64,000 nucleotides of DNA from Brevundimonas sp. (GCA_027531145.1 JAPZRF010000008.1:62001-126000), one strand, 5' to 3'. Shown: positions 28,993 to 40,659, numbered from the stretch's first letter. Notes: generated from the sequence alone by a model not told the origin. Translations and numbers: made by a program.

Positions 28993-29950
28993 GCTGAGCC
29001 CCCTGCCCGGCCTCCGCTTCGGCTTGCTCCACCAGCCGTCCGTGGGCGCGGCGGATGGAGGCGACGATATCGCCGTGGTTGGCCACGCTCGAGCGCAGGT
29101 TCTGTTCGCTGTTGTACAGGCCGGCCAGATAGGCCCGGTCCCAGTCCGTCAGCCCCTCGGCCGAGTCCGGCATGGCGAAGACGTTGAGAATCGAGGCGTA
29201 GCCGTCGGTTCGGGCGTTCGGGTCGATCTGCGCCAGGGACACCATGGCAACATAGTCGGCCAGCTGGGCGAGGCTGACGTTCTGCACGTCGTCGACGTCG
29301 ATGATGACGACGGTCCGCTGCAGGTTGTTGATGATCGTGCTGCGGAGAAGGGACGCCGAGTCCACCACAAGCACGGGCGCAAAATCAAAGACAGACGAGC
29401 AGCTGCCGGTACACTCTCCGGGCATCCTGACGGCCCGTTGTCCGGTCCGGCTGTCGATCGGCAGGCTGGTCTGCCACCAGCGGACGGGGCGTTCGGTCTC
29501 GACGAAGTCCCTCAGGGCCGCTCCGCCGCGGTCGGTGCCCGTGGCCCCTGTCCGGAACGCCCGTCGGCGCGCCTCGGTCAGGGCCGCGGCCAGGGCGCCG
29601 GCGTCATCCGTCGCGATCACCGCGATGTTCGGCTGACAGCCTTCCCGTCCGGTGTCCACGCCAAGGTCAGCGGCGACCGCCGTGACGCGGTCGGCGATGA
29701 AGGCGGCGGCGTCCGCCCGCAGGTTGACCACGCCGACGCACACCGGGTCACGCCAGCGCGCCAGTCCCCGGCCGCGCACCGGCGCCGACACCTCGCTGAC
29801 GAAGTCGCTGATGACATCGGTCAGGCGGCGGCCCGTGATGGTCAGGCCTTCAAGCTCGACCGGCACCTGCGCGCCGGGGTCTTGCCCGGTTCCGGGAACA
29901 GGCTGGACCGCCAGGGCAGCGGCCATGACCAGCGACGACAGCAACCCCAT
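28988..29950 (-). CDS. Secreted hypothetical protein
   Basis: 320 residues with a signal peptide (MGLLSSLVMAAALAVQPVPG). Four Cys are present, two close together in PGECTGSCSSVFDF. The region NNLQRTVVIIDVDDVQNVSLAQLADYVAMVSLAQI is strongly helical and well structured. Similar proteins appear common in Caulobacterales from memory of the family style, but no domain name can be given. It converges with rpiA. Function unknown. Confidence 0.7.
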   Translation of the reverse strand: MGLLSSLVMAAALAVQPVPGTGQDPGAQVPVELEGLTITGRRLTDVISDFVSEVSAPVRGRGLARWRDPVCVGVVNLRADAAAFIADRVTAVAADLGVDTGREGCQPNIAVIATDDAGALAAALTEARRRAFRTGATGTDRGGAALRDFVETERPVRWWQTSLPIDSRTGQRAVRMPGECTGSCSSVFDFAPVLVVDSASLLRSTIINNLQRTVVIIDVDDVQNVSLAQLADYVAMVSLAQIDPNARTDGYASILNVFAMPDSAEGLTDWDRAYLAGLYNSEQNLRSSVANHGDIVASIRRAHGRLVEQAEAEAGQGAQP

Positions 29951-30103
29951 CGCACCCTCGCCCTAAGGTCATTCCGGGCGAGTCGGTGCCGGCCTCGCTT
30001 CAAGTTGTCAAGCGGCCATGTGCGCGCGGCTTGGATTCGCGGCCGGCGACGCTACATGGCGAGAAAGCCCCGCGCGTCGCGGCGGCGCGGCCGCGAGACC
30101 TGC

Positions 30104-31483
30104 ATGTCCACCTACGACTACGACCTCTTCGTCATCGGCGCCGGCTCGGGCGGGGTGCGGGCGGCGCGGCTGACGGCGCTGGACGGCAAGCGGGTGGCGA
30201 TCGCCGAGGAGCACCGGGTCGGCGGCACCTGCGTGATCCGCGGCTGCGTCCCCAAGAAGTTCATGGTCATGGCCTCGGACTTCGCCCACCAGTTTGAGAC
30301 CGCGCGCGGCTACGGCTGGACCATCGACGCCAGCTTCGACTGGAAGACGTTCGTCGAGCACAAGGACGTGGAGATCGCCCGGCTATCGGGGATCTACATC
30401 GCCAACCTCGGGAAGGCCGGGGTCGAGCTGGTGCACGGCCGCGCCGTGCTGAAGGACGCCCACACGGTGGAGATTGTCGGCAAGGGCCGGACGATCACCG
30501 CCGAGCGCATTCTGATCGCCACCGGCGGCCGGCCCTGGGTCCCCGAGGGGCTGCCGGGCATCGAGCACGCCATCACCTCGGAAGAGGCCTTCCACCTGCC
30601 GGAGCTGCCGAAGCGTATCCTGATCGCCGGGGGCGGCTACATCGCGGTGGAGTTCGCAGGGATCTTCGCCGGGCTGGGGGTGGAGACGACGTTGGTCCAT
30701 CGCGGCCCAAACCTGCTGCGCGGCTTCGACGACGACGTCCGCGCCCACCTGGCCGGGGAGATCGAGAAGCGCGGGATCAAGGTGGTGCTGGCGTCGCAGC
30801 ACGAACGGATCGAGCGGACCGACGCCGGGCTGATCAGTTTGCTGGACAACGGCCTGACAATCGAGACCGACGTGGTGATGTTCGCCACGGGCCGGATTCC
30901 TTACGTCAAGGGCCTGGGCCTCGAGGCTGCCGGGGTTGCGCTGACCGAGGCCGGAGCCATCCGCGTCGACGGGCATTCGCGCACCACGGCGCCGAACATC
31001 TGGGCCATCGGCGACGTGACCGACCGCATCAACCTGACCCCGGTGGCGATCCGTGAGGCGGTGGCCTTCCACAAGACGGTCTATCGCGACACCCCGTCCC
31101 GGTTCGACTACGAGGCGGTCGCGACCGCCGTGTTCAGCCAGCCGCCGGTCGGGACGGTAGGCCTGAGCGAGGGCGAGGCCCGGCGCGCCTGCACCGACGG
31201 CGTCGACGTCTATGTCAGCCGCTTCCGCCCGATGAAGTACGCCTTCACCGGCTCGGACGAGCGGATGCTGGTCAAGCTGGTGGTCGACGCCGGCAGCCAG
31301 CGGGTGGTGGGCGTGCATCTGGTCGGGCCGGACGCCCCCGAGATCATCCAGCTGGCCGCCGTGGCCGTGAAGGCCGGGCTGACCAAGGGCCAGTGGGACG
31401 CGACCTGCGCCGTCCACCCCACGGTGGCGGAGGAGCTGGTCACCCTGCGCGAGAAGCAGACCCCGTCGCGGATGCCGGGGTAG
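30104..31483 (+). CDS. gor: Glutathione-disulfide reductase
   Basis: 459 residues. An FAD/NAD(P)-binding flavoprotein: IGAGSGGVRAAR at about 10-21, the redox-active disulfide in GGTCVIRGCVPKK at about 43-55, the second Rossmann motif ILIAGGGYIAVEFAGI near 170, GDVTDRINLTPVA near 305, and the C-terminal active-site His-Glu pair in CAVHPTVAEELVTL. The VIRGCVPKK form is typical of glutathione reductase rather than lipoamide dehydrogenase. It maintains reduced glutathione in the cytoplasm. Confidence 0.94.
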   Translation: MSTYDYDLFVIGAGSGGVRAARLTALDGKRVAIAEEHRVGGTCVIRGCVPKKFMVMASDFAHQFETARGYGWTIDASFDWKTFVEHKDVEIARLSGIYIANLGKAGVELVHGRAVLKDAHTVEIVGKGRTITAERILIATGGRPWVPEGLPGIEHAITSEEAFHLPELPKRILIAGGGYIAVEFAGIFAGLGVETTLVHRGPNLLRGFDDDVRAHLAGEIEKRGIKVVLASQHERIERTDAGLISLLDNGLTIETDVVMFATGRIPYVKGLGLEAAGVALTEAGAIRVDGHSRTTAPNIWAIGDVTDRINLTPVAIREAVAFHKTVYRDTPSRFDYEAVATAVFSQPPVGTVGLSEGEARRACTDGVDVYVSRFRPMKYAFTGSDERMLVKLVVDAGSQRVVGVHLVGPDAPEIIQLAAVAVKAGLTKGQWDATCAVHPTVAEELVTLREKQTPSRMPG

Positions 31484-31535
31484 GCGGGCGGCCGCCGCTC
31501 TGGCGGGCGGTGCGCGCCTGACCCAGGTTCCCCCC

Positions 31536-32567
31536 ATGCAAATCCACCGTCGCGCCCTGATCGCCGCCACCATGGTGCCCGTCGCCGCCGGCCATGCGCC
31601 GCCCTCTCACGGTCGGGAGCCGTCCTGGCGCGCCGCCGCGCCCCTGCCGTGGCCGGCGCAGGAGGTCCATGCCGCCGTCTGGAACGGCCGGATCGCCGTG
31701 GCCGGGGGCCTCGTCGGCCGCACCGACGCGCCGCTGCATATCGAGGACAGGGTCGGCCTGTACGACCCTGTCGCCGACGTCTGGCGCGAGGGGCCGCGCC
31801 TGCCGGAGCCGCGTCACCATCCGATGATGGCCGTTCTCGGCGGCGACCTTTGGGCCATCGGCGGCTACGGCCGCGGCGCGGGCGACTGGACCAACCGGAC
31901 CGAGGTGTGGCGGCTTTCGCCCGGTGCCGACGCTTGGCGGTCCGGGTCCGGCCTGCCGACACCCCAGGCCGAGGCGGTCGGGCTGGCCCACGCGGGGCGG
32001 GTGCATCTGATCACCGGCCGCAGCCCGCGCGACGGGGTCAATGGCCAGTGGCGCGATCAGATCGATGTGGCCACTCACCTCGTGCTTCACGGCGACCGCT
32101 GGGAGACGGCGCGGCCCTGCCCGATGGCGCGCAACAGCGCCGCCGGGGCGGTGCTGGAGGGCGCGCTGTGGATCGCCGGGGGCCGCACCGTGGAGGGCGG
32201 CGGGACAGGGCGGCTGGATCGCTACGACCCGGCGGCTGACCGCTGGGACACCGTTGCGCCGATCCCGGTCTCGCCGGCGAGCGGCCGGCAGGTCGGCGGC
32301 GGTCTCGCCATGGCGGCGCTGGGCGGCCGTCTGGTGGCCTTCGGCGGCGAGTGGTTCCACCGCGCCGCGCCGGGTGGCGGCGGGGTGTTCGCCGAGACCT
32401 GGCTCTATCATCCGCACGAGGATGTATGGCGCGCGGGGCCGCCGATGCGGACGCCACGCCATGGCCTGGCCGCCGCAACGGTCGGCGGAACGGTCTACGC
32501 CATCGCCGGCGGCGAGGTGGTGTCCGGCGGCCGGGCCGGCGGGCTCAACGAGTCGCTGGGCCTGTGA
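31536..32567 (+). CDS. Secreted kelch-repeat protein (galactose oxidase/NanM-like propeller)
   Basis: 343 residues. The N-terminus has HRRALIAATMVPVAAGHA, a Tat-like or Sec signal. The rest contains about five kelch blades, each with GG...Y-D-P...W or a variant (IAVAGGLVGR...YDPVADVWREG; LWAIGGYGRG...W; LWIAGGRT...YDPAADRWDT; LVAFGGEWF...YHPHEDVWRAG; VYAIAGG). It forms a beta-propeller in the periplasm; a sialate epimerase (NanM) or binding role is possible. No sialic-acid genes are nearby, so function is left open. Confidence 0.82.
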   Translation: MQIHRRALIAATMVPVAAGHAPPSHGREPSWRAAAPLPWPAQEVHAAVWNGRIAVAGGLVGRTDAPLHIEDRVGLYDPVADVWREGPRLPEPRHHPMMAVLGGDLWAIGGYGRGAGDWTNRTEVWRLSPGADAWRSGSGLPTPQAEAVGLAHAGRVHLITGRSPRDGVNGQWRDQIDVATHLVLHGDRWETARPCPMARNSAAGAVLEGALWIAGGRTVEGGGTGRLDRYDPAADRWDTVAPIPVSPASGRQVGGGLAMAALGGRLVAFGGEWFHRAAPGGGGVFAETWLYHPHEDVWRAGPPMRTPRHGLAAATVGGTVYAIAGGEVVSGGRAGGLNESLGL

Positions 32568-32579
32568 CCCCGCCGCCGG

Positions 32580-35255
32580 TCAGAACAGGATCTTGCGGAG
32601 GGTCAGGCTGAACGTCCGTCCCTCGGGATCGAGGAAGTCCGGCTGGTAGTTCAGCGGCGTATCGCCGGAGGTGGTGGCCACCGTCTGCTCGCTGTCGAAC
32701 AGGTTCTGGATGCGCAGCTGGATCCGGCCGCCGCGCAGCCAGCCGAAGCGCTCGACCAGCCGGGTGCGCTGGTCGAGGTTGATGAAGGCGTTGAGATTGA
32801 CGGTCGCCCGGTCCTCGAAGATCAGGTCCGGGCCGGTCCCGCCGTCGACTTCGGTGCCGTCGCGCCAGGTGGCGTTGACGAACATGCCCATGCCGTTGCG
32901 GAAGACGCCGCCCTGGACCTCGATCTGATGCTCCGGCGTCCCGCCCGAGGCGCTGGTGGCGTCCCCGTCCAGCAGGTCGAGCACCGGCAGGCCCGGGGCG
33001 ATCAGGATCTGGTCCTGCAGCCGCCAGGTGTGGAACACCGAGATGTTGAAGCGGCCCTGTCCGGGCATCATGCCGCCGGGGCCGCCCCGCCCGCCGCCGC
33101 CGAAGCTGCCGCCGCCGAAGCCGCCGCCGCCGCTGACGATGACGCCGGGCGGCGGGCCGCCGAAGCCGCCGCCGGGCCGCCCGCCGCGCGGACCGGCCGC
33201 CGCGGCGTTCGGCGTGCCGAAGGCCCGCGAGAAGGTCAGGCCGGTCCGCACATCCTCCCGTGACACCTCGGCGAAATTGAGCGGCCGGGCGTCGATCGAG
33301 ATCAGCGTCCCGCTGACATCCCGCTGGAAGCGACCGGGCAGGGCGGCTTCCAGCGCTGCGGTGACGGCCGGGAAGCTGTTGACGTCGTTCTCGACCTCGG
33401 TGCGTGTCCAGGTTGAGGTGAACCTCAGGTCCTGCGATTCCATGGGTCGCCAGTTGACGCCGACGCGGCTGACCGTCCGCGCTTCGGCGTCGAGGGCCGC
33501 ATTGCCGCCGCTGACCCGCGTCACCAGAACCGTCTGACCGGTCGCGAAGTCGAACACCGGCACATTGGGCGTGCTGATCACCGGATCATTGAGCTGGCCG
33601 AGGCTGGGTGCCTCCTTCTCTTCCGAGACGCCGGCGAGGAATGACAGCCGCTCGATCGGCTCCCAGTTCAGGTTGAGCCCCAGCCTTTCGAGGCCGCCGA
33701 AATCGGACACATCCTCATAGCCGGCGTTCAGGTTGAGCGACACCGTGCCGAGGGGCGACGGCCGGTCCTCGTCGCGGCGCAGGATCGGCACATCGAAGCT
33801 GGCCTGGGCGTTCAGGCGATCGCGCGACAGCTCGCGCCGGCTGAACACGCCGGCGCGGGTGCTTTCCGATTCCTGCTCCTGCCGATCGGCCCCGAAGGTG
33901 AAGGTCGAGCGGAGGTCGCCGGCCGGAAGCTCGAACAGGTCTCCGTTAAGGACGAGCTCGCCCCGCAGGTTGCTGTTGATCGACCTTGCGGTGTCGACGG
34001 GCAGGGCGGTGAAGTCCGCGACGCCAACGACGCCGAACGGCGTCAGCCCGGCACTTCCGGCGTTCAGCCGGCTCTGGTAGCCGGAGGCGCTGTAGCCGCG
34101 CCCGGTGAAGGTCTCGGTGTCATTGCGCGTGTACTCCCCCGTCGCCGTCCAGCGCCAGTCCTGACCGAGGAAGCCGTCCAGAACCACTCCGGCCTCTCCG
34201 GACAGGTTCTCGGTCCGGCTCATCAGCGCAGACGGGGCGTCGAGGTAGCGGAACACCTGGACCGGGGCCGAAAAGGGCGAGCCGCCGACGCCAGCCTGTA
34301 CGGTCAGGGTTACGCCCGGGAGGCCGTTGAAGCGCGCGCTGGCACCGTCGCGCAACTGGCCACTGACGGTCAGCTGAATGTCGCGGCCGAAGCCGCGCTT
34401 CAGGGTCCCGTTGATCTGCGCCGCTTCGGTGCGGGCGGCGAGGGTCCGGTAGGCCGTCAGGTCGCCCGAGCGGGGGGTGCCGTAGGCGGCGACGAAGGCG
34501 GCCAGCGACGCGCCGCTGGTCGGCACGGGGGCAAGCACGGCGGTCTGGCCGATCCGGGTTGACAGGGCCGGGTCGATTTCGGCCCCGAAGATTGCCGCCG
34601 CGACGTTGCCGATCCTGTCGAAGGGCGTCCTGCCCGGCTCGCGCGCGATGTCGCGTTCGGTCTCGTACAATGGGCTGTCGCGCTCGTACTCGATGTCGAG
34701 CGACCAGCGATTCTCGCCGCTGATGCGAAGGATGTCACTGTCGAGCTCGTAGCCGGACCGGCCGCCTTCCGTGGCCCCGCGAATCTCGGCCTCCGCGGTG
34801 GTCGAGCGGAACGGGTCCTTGAGGATGAAGTTCACCACGCGCTGGTCGGCGCGGTAGCCGAACTGCAGGGCCACTTCCTCGGGCATGACCTGCACCCGCT
34901 GGATGGCCTCGGAGGGGATGCCCTGGATTTCCCGGAAGCCCGAGATGCGGCGACCGTTGACGAGGAAGACCGGCGGTCCGCCGCCGCGCGAGCTGCGCGT
35001 GACCGGCTCGAGGAACTGAAGCAGCTGGGAGATGTCGGACGCGCCGTAGGCTTGGATTTCCACCTCGTCGAGCTCGATTTCAGCGGGGATGTCCGTATCG
35101 ACGCCACCGGTCGGGCGGACGCCGGTGACCAGCACCTGCTCGACCGTCGTCACCCCGCCGGTGGTTGTGGCGGCCGGATCCCGGGTGAGGTCTGCCGCCG
35201 GGTCCTGTGCGAGCAGCAGGGCGGCAGCACCATAGACGGCGTTGGTGAACAGCAT
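32580..35255 (-). CDS. TonB-dependent receptor with glycine-rich insertion
   Basis: 891 residues from ATG 35255; a longer frame to 35321 lacks a signal peptide at its start. The signal is MLFTNAVYGAAALLLAQ, followed by a TonB-box-like region, then a plug domain with DISQLLQFLEPVT, PPVFLVNGRRISG and IQRVQVMPEEVALQFGYRADQRVVNF. A large barrel follows, ending in the terminal Phe of LTLRKILF. Between about residues 688 and 735 (DNA 33050-33190) there is a run dominated by Gly and Pro (for example GGGGFGGGSFGGGG), which is unusual for this family. The substrate is unknown. It is transcribed after the TacA-like gene with a 118-bp gap. Confidence 0.9.
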   Translation of the reverse strand: MLFTNAVYGAAALLLAQDPAADLTRDPAATTTGGVTTVEQVLVTGVRPTGGVDTDIPAEIELDEVEIQAYGASDISQLLQFLEPVTRSSRGGGPPVFLVNGRRISGFREIQGIPSEAIQRVQVMPEEVALQFGYRADQRVVNFILKDPFRSTTAEAEIRGATEGGRSGYELDSDILRISGENRWSLDIEYERDSPLYETERDIAREPGRTPFDRIGNVAAAIFGAEIDPALSTRIGQTAVLAPVPTSGASLAAFVAAYGTPRSGDLTAYRTLAARTEAAQINGTLKRGFGRDIQLTVSGQLRDGASARFNGLPGVTLTVQAGVGGSPFSAPVQVFRYLDAPSALMSRTENLSGEAGVVLDGFLGQDWRWTATGEYTRNDTETFTGRGYSASGYQSRLNAGSAGLTPFGVVGVADFTALPVDTARSINSNLRGELVLNGDLFELPAGDLRSTFTFGADRQEQESESTRAGVFSRRELSRDRLNAQASFDVPILRRDEDRPSPLGTVSLNLNAGYEDVSDFGGLERLGLNLNWEPIERLSFLAGVSEEKEAPSLGQLNDPVISTPNVPVFDFATGQTVLVTRVSGGNAALDAEARTVSRVGVNWRPMESQDLRFTSTWTRTEVENDVNSFPAVTAALEAALPGRFQRDVSGTLISIDARPLNFAEVSREDVRTGLTFSRAFGTPNAAAAGPRGGRPGGGFGGPPPGVIVSGGGGFGGGSFGGGGRGGPGGMMPGQGRFNISVFHTWRLQDQILIAPGLPVLDLLDGDATSASGGTPEHQIEVQGGVFRNGMGMFVNATWRDGTEVDGGTGPDLIFEDRATVNLNAFINLDQRTRLVERFGWLRGGRIQLRIQNLFDSEQTVATTSGDTPLNYQPDFLDPEGRTFSLTLRKILF

Positions 35256-35373
35256 GCGGGGTTTCCGGGGCGCGGGGAGAGACGGGACGGCATATCGCTC
35301 CGCGAAGCCGCAATACCTCATGTAGAAACCGTCACACGGGAGAAGAGCGGGATTCCGTCGCAGGAATCTTGGC

Positions 35374-36831
<1,458 letters not shown>

Positions 36832-36965
36832 GTCTTCAGTTTCCAGGGGGGTCATCCGATGACGACCCATTTCGAGACGATCTAGGCCCGGTGCGGTGAA
36901 GATCAGGTCAGCGATCCTGGTTCGCGAAAGGTGAACGCGGCGGGAGACCTGGCCGGGGTCGGGGC

Positions 36966-38735
36966 TCAGTCGTTTGCTCCCGTCGGGCAGGGGCCCGGCG
37001 TGAAGGGCAGGCTGCCGTCCGCGCTTCTCAGGGTAGGCCAGCGCGGTGCCGTGTCCAGGGCCAACTCGCCTCGCCGCAGGGTGTCCCGCAGGTCAAGGTC
37101 GGGGGCGGCGTTGCAGGGCTTGAAGAGCATCCCGGCCTGCCGCCAGTCCGCGGCATCGCTCCGGGTCATGAGATAGATGATGTCCGCCGTCGCGATCAGC
37201 GCCTCGTCGCGGCCGTCGCCGTCCAGATCACGGCCGAGAACGACGCAGGCCCCGGCGTCCTGGCAGCCGTAGCGCGGATCGTCCGCCAGCACGGGCTGCG
37301 CGAGGCCATCGGGGATCGATGCGCCTGCGGTGGCCGGTTCGAACCGCGGCGTCGCCCCGGCGGGAGACGGCGGGACGGGCGCGGCCAGCGCAACGGCTGC
37401 CGTCGCCGGTTCGGCGATCCGCGGGTCAGATGATCGCGCCAGCCGCTGCAGCGCCGCCATGCCGACGCGGCCGCTGTCGAAGCGCAGGAAGGCGTAGTCG
37501 AAGCGGTCCGGGGCGGTCCGGCCGCTTTCGAGGCGACCGACCTGATCGGCGACCGCCAGCCGCGAGGGGTCGGCCACGGGGGTGAACAGGGCGAGGATCA
37601 CCACCAGGGCGAGGACCGCCCCGGCCAGGTTGGTGCGCTCCAGCGGCTGCATCCACCGTATCCTGGAGCGCAGGGTCGACAGGGCAGCGTAGCCATAGCC
37701 CACGGCATGGGCCGCCCCGACGAGGATGCAGGCGAGGGCGATGATGCGGTCCGGTGTCAGGCCGTACTGGCCGGTGCGCAGATACAGGCCCCAGGCGGCG
37801 ATGAGGATCATCGGCGTCAGCAGCACCGCCGCGACGCGGGCGGCGAGTTGCAGCACGCGCGGCGGGGCCGTCTGCCCGTCTTGGTAGGCCGCGTTGATCA
37901 GCACGATCAGGATGGCCGCCGCCGCCAGCACCAGCGAGGTGGCCCGCCCGGTCGACCACAGCCCCTCCAGCCCAGTGAAGGGCAGAGCGATCAGGAAGGC
38001 GGCGACAAGGCCGGTCAGCACCAGCAGAAGCCATGACAGCAGGGTCAAGGCCACGGTCCGCACGCCGCGGATCAGGCCGTCGCGCACGTCGGTCAGTTCG
38101 ACGGCTGCGGCGAAGGCGAGCCCCGTAGCTGGCAGGGCGAACCAGCCCTGCCGCATCAGCTCACTGAGGAACGTCAGGCCGATGACCCGGAACAGCTCGG
38201 CCCCGAGGAACAACAGCAGCCAGAAGGCCCCGGCGAAGGCGAGCGACAGCACCATCTGGACGCCGGACATCCAGGCGGCGTCGAAATAGGCCGGGAACGA
38301 GGCGATCAGGTGCCGCGCACGATCGGCGGGGACGACCAGATGATGGGCGATGAAGAGGGCCGCAGCGCCGAATACGAACACCGGAAAGGTCGCCTCGCGC
38401 GTCACGCCGGCCTGCCGCGCCACGTCGTGCCAGGCCAGCAGCGCCAGCAGCGCCGCCGCGACCCCGCTCCAGGCCAGATAAACGGGCAGCCGCAGCTTGC
38501 CGACGCCCGAAAGCAGCACCGCCGGCAGGAACAGGGCGACCAGCACCGCCGGCGCGAACAGGTCGGGGTTTAGTCGCGACCAGCTGGCCTCGCCCTCGGT
38601 GGCGCGCATCAGGCCATAGAGCGCAAGGCCCTGCACGAGGCCGATGGCGAGCCGGGCCAGGGTGACGGCGCGCCGGTCGCCGTTGTCGCTAGCCGTTTCC
38701 AACGAAGACGCTGCGGCGTCAGCAGTTTCGGTCAT
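36966..38735 (-). CDS. DUF4153 multi-pass membrane protein with C-terminal D-x-D-G-D-G motif
   Basis: 589 residues from ATG 38735. About a dozen hydrophobic segments span residues ~25-420, with ASFPAYFDAAWMSGVQ and the TDVRDGLIRG loop characteristic of DUF4153. The soluble C-terminus contains LGRDLDGDGRDEALI, a calcium-binding-like or FG-GAP-like motif, and Cys residues in YGCQDAGAC and FKPCN. It is divergent from pepF across 118 bp. Function unknown. Confidence 0.8.
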   Translation of the reverse strand: MTETADAAASSLETASDNGDRRAVTLARLAIGLVQGLALYGLMRATEGEASWSRLNPDLFAPAVLVALFLPAVLLSGVGKLRLPVYLAWSGVAAALLALLAWHDVARQAGVTREATFPVFVFGAAALFIAHHLVVPADRARHLIASFPAYFDAAWMSGVQMVLSLAFAGAFWLLLFLGAELFRVIGLTFLSELMRQGWFALPATGLAFAAAVELTDVRDGLIRGVRTVALTLLSWLLLVLTGLVAAFLIALPFTGLEGLWSTGRATSLVLAAAAILIVLINAAYQDGQTAPPRVLQLAARVAAVLLTPMILIAAWGLYLRTGQYGLTPDRIIALACILVGAAHAVGYGYAALSTLRSRIRWMQPLERTNLAGAVLALVVILALFTPVADPSRLAVADQVGRLESGRTAPDRFDYAFLRFDSGRVGMAALQRLARSSDPRIAEPATAAVALAAPVPPSPAGATPRFEPATAGASIPDGLAQPVLADDPRYGCQDAGACVVLGRDLDGDGRDEALIATADIIYLMTRSDAADWRQAGMLFKPCNAAPDLDLRDTLRRGELALDTAPRWPTLRSADGSLPFTPGPCPTGAND

Positions 38736-38853
38736 GGTGGCTGTGCGTCCCTTCACCCCTGTCCGGGGCATAAGACCGCATCGGGCCGCGCCTGCAAGGG
38801 ATCCGGCCTCCGGCACGTTGCGTCGGGCGCGAAGTATCTCCAAAACGAAATTC

Positions 38854-40659
38854 ATGAACGCGCTTTTCCAGGCCCCTTCCCCTGCCGATCTCGGTGCCGC
38901 TCCGCTGTGGGACCTGACCGACCTCTATGCCGGGCCGACAGACCCGCGCATCACCAGGGATCTGACGCGGGCGCGGGATATCGTAGACCGACTGGGAGCG
39001 TTGCAGGGGCAGCTCGTGGTCGCGGACCTCACGCCGACGGGCCGCTCCGCGCGTCTGGATGATGCGGTATCGCTGTACCAGCAGGCTTCTGACCTGCTGG
39101 GTGGGCTCGGGGCCTTCGCCTTCCTGCGGGCCTCGACGGCGCGGGACGATGCTGCGGCCCAGGCCTTCGAGGCCGATCTGCGCCAGCAGATCGCCGGTAT
39201 CGCCACCTCGACCGTCTGGCTGACGCTGGAGATCAACCGCATCGACGACGCGGCGCTGGAGGCGGCGCTGGCGGACGGCCCGGCGGCCCGCTGGCGGTCG
39301 TGGCTACGCCGGGTGCGCCTGATGAAGCCGCACGAGCTGGCTCCGGAACTCGAAACCTTCCTCGCCGAGCGCGCGCCGATCACCGCCCAGTGGCCGCGCC
39401 TGTTCGATGACCAGCTGGCGGCGCTGAAGGCGAAGGTTGGCAAGGAGAGCCTGACCCTCGCGGAGGCCCTGAACCGGCTGTCGGATCCCCGTGCCGAGGC
39501 CCGCAAGGCCGCGGCCGAAGGCCTGACCGAGGCGCTGGCGGCGCGCGCGCCGACCCTCGCCCTCGTGCTGAATGTGGTGGCCCAGGACAAGGCGCTGGAG
39601 GACCGCAAGCGCGGCTTCGCCCGCCCGGCCGACAGCCGACATCTGGCCAATGAGGTGGACGGCGCAGCGGTCGACGCGATGGCCGAGGCGGTGGCGGAGG
39701 CCTACCCCCGGCTATCGCATCGCTATTATGCGCTCAAGGCCCGGGCCATGGGCCTTAAGGCGCTGAATCACTGGGATCGGAACGCCCCGCTGGACAGCGG
39801 CCCGCAGCGTCACTTCAGTTGGGATGAGGGCCGCGATCTGGTGCTGCAGAGTTTCGCCGACCTCGGCGGCGAGTTCGCCGACCATGCCGGCCGGTTCTTC
39901 GAGCGGCCGTGGATCGACGCCCGGGCGCGACCGGGCAAGCAGTCCGGAGCCTACGCCCACCCGGTCACCGCGGATCGCCACCCCTACATCTTCCTGAACT
40001 GGATGGGAGACCGGCGCGACGTCCTGACCCTCGCCCACGAGCTGGGCCACGGCGTGCACCAGGTGCTGGCGGCGGGGCAGGGCAGCCTGCTGGCCGATAC
40101 GCCCCTGACCCTCGCCGAAACCGCCTCGATCTTCGCCGAGGGGCTGACCTTCGACCGGCTGCTGTCAGAGGCGAAGGGACCGGAGCGTCGGGCCCTGCTG
40201 GCAGGCCGGATCGAGGACGGCCTCAACACGGTGGTGCGGCAGATCGCCTTTCACCGCTTCGAGACCCGCTTCCATGACGAGCGCCTGAAGGGCGAGGTGC
40301 CGCGCGAGGGCATCAACGCCATCTGGCTGGAGGAAATGGGGGCCAGCCTCGGGCCGGCGGTGACCCTGAACCCCGGCTATGAGCACTGGTGGGCCTATGT
40401 CAGCCACTTTGTGCACGCGCCCTTCTATGTCTATGCCTACGCCTTCGGCGACCTTCTGGTCTCGGCCCTGATGGAGGCGCGGCGCAACGACCCGGCCGGG
40501 TTCACGCCCCTGTACCGCGATCTGCTGGCTGGCGGCGGTAGCCGGACCTATGTCGAGGCGCTGGTGCCGTTTGGTCTCAAACCGCGCGATCCGGCCTTCT
40601 GGGCCGTCGGCTGCAAGCGGCTGGAGCGGCTGGTGGATGCCTTCGAGGCCACTGTCTGA
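38854..40659 (+). CDS. pepF: Oligoendopeptidase F-type M3 family metallopeptidase
   Basis: 601 residues. The zinc motif HELGHGVH is at about 395-402, with a downstream Glu ligand in LAETASIFAE. It is followed by YVSHFVHAPFYVYAYAFG, typical of PepF/M3B peptidases. It hydrolyses oligopeptides of roughly 7-20 residues in the cytoplasm. No signal peptide. ATG 38854 opens MNALFQAPS; a beta-lactamase-like gene follows after 40 bp. Confidence 0.93.
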   Translation: MNALFQAPSPADLGAAPLWDLTDLYAGPTDPRITRDLTRARDIVDRLGALQGQLVVADLTPTGRSARLDDAVSLYQQASDLLGGLGAFAFLRASTARDDAAAQAFEADLRQQIAGIATSTVWLTLEINRIDDAALEAALADGPAARWRSWLRRVRLMKPHELAPELETFLAERAPITAQWPRLFDDQLAALKAKVGKESLTLAEALNRLSDPRAEARKAAAEGLTEALAARAPTLALVLNVVAQDKALEDRKRGFARPADSRHLANEVDGAAVDAMAEAVAEAYPRLSHRYYALKARAMGLKALNHWDRNAPLDSGPQRHFSWDEGRDLVLQSFADLGGEFADHAGRFFERPWIDARARPGKQSGAYAHPVTADRHPYIFLNWMGDRRDVLTLAHELGHGVHQVLAAGQGSLLADTPLTLAETASIFAEGLTFDRLLSEAKGPERRALLAGRIEDGLNTVVRQIAFHRFETRFHDERLKGEVPREGINAIWLEEMGASLGPAVTLNPGYEHWWAYVSHFVHAPFYVYAYAFGDLLVSALMEARRNDPAGFTPLYRDLLAGGGSRTYVEALVPFGLKPRDPAFWAVGCKRLERLVDAFEATV

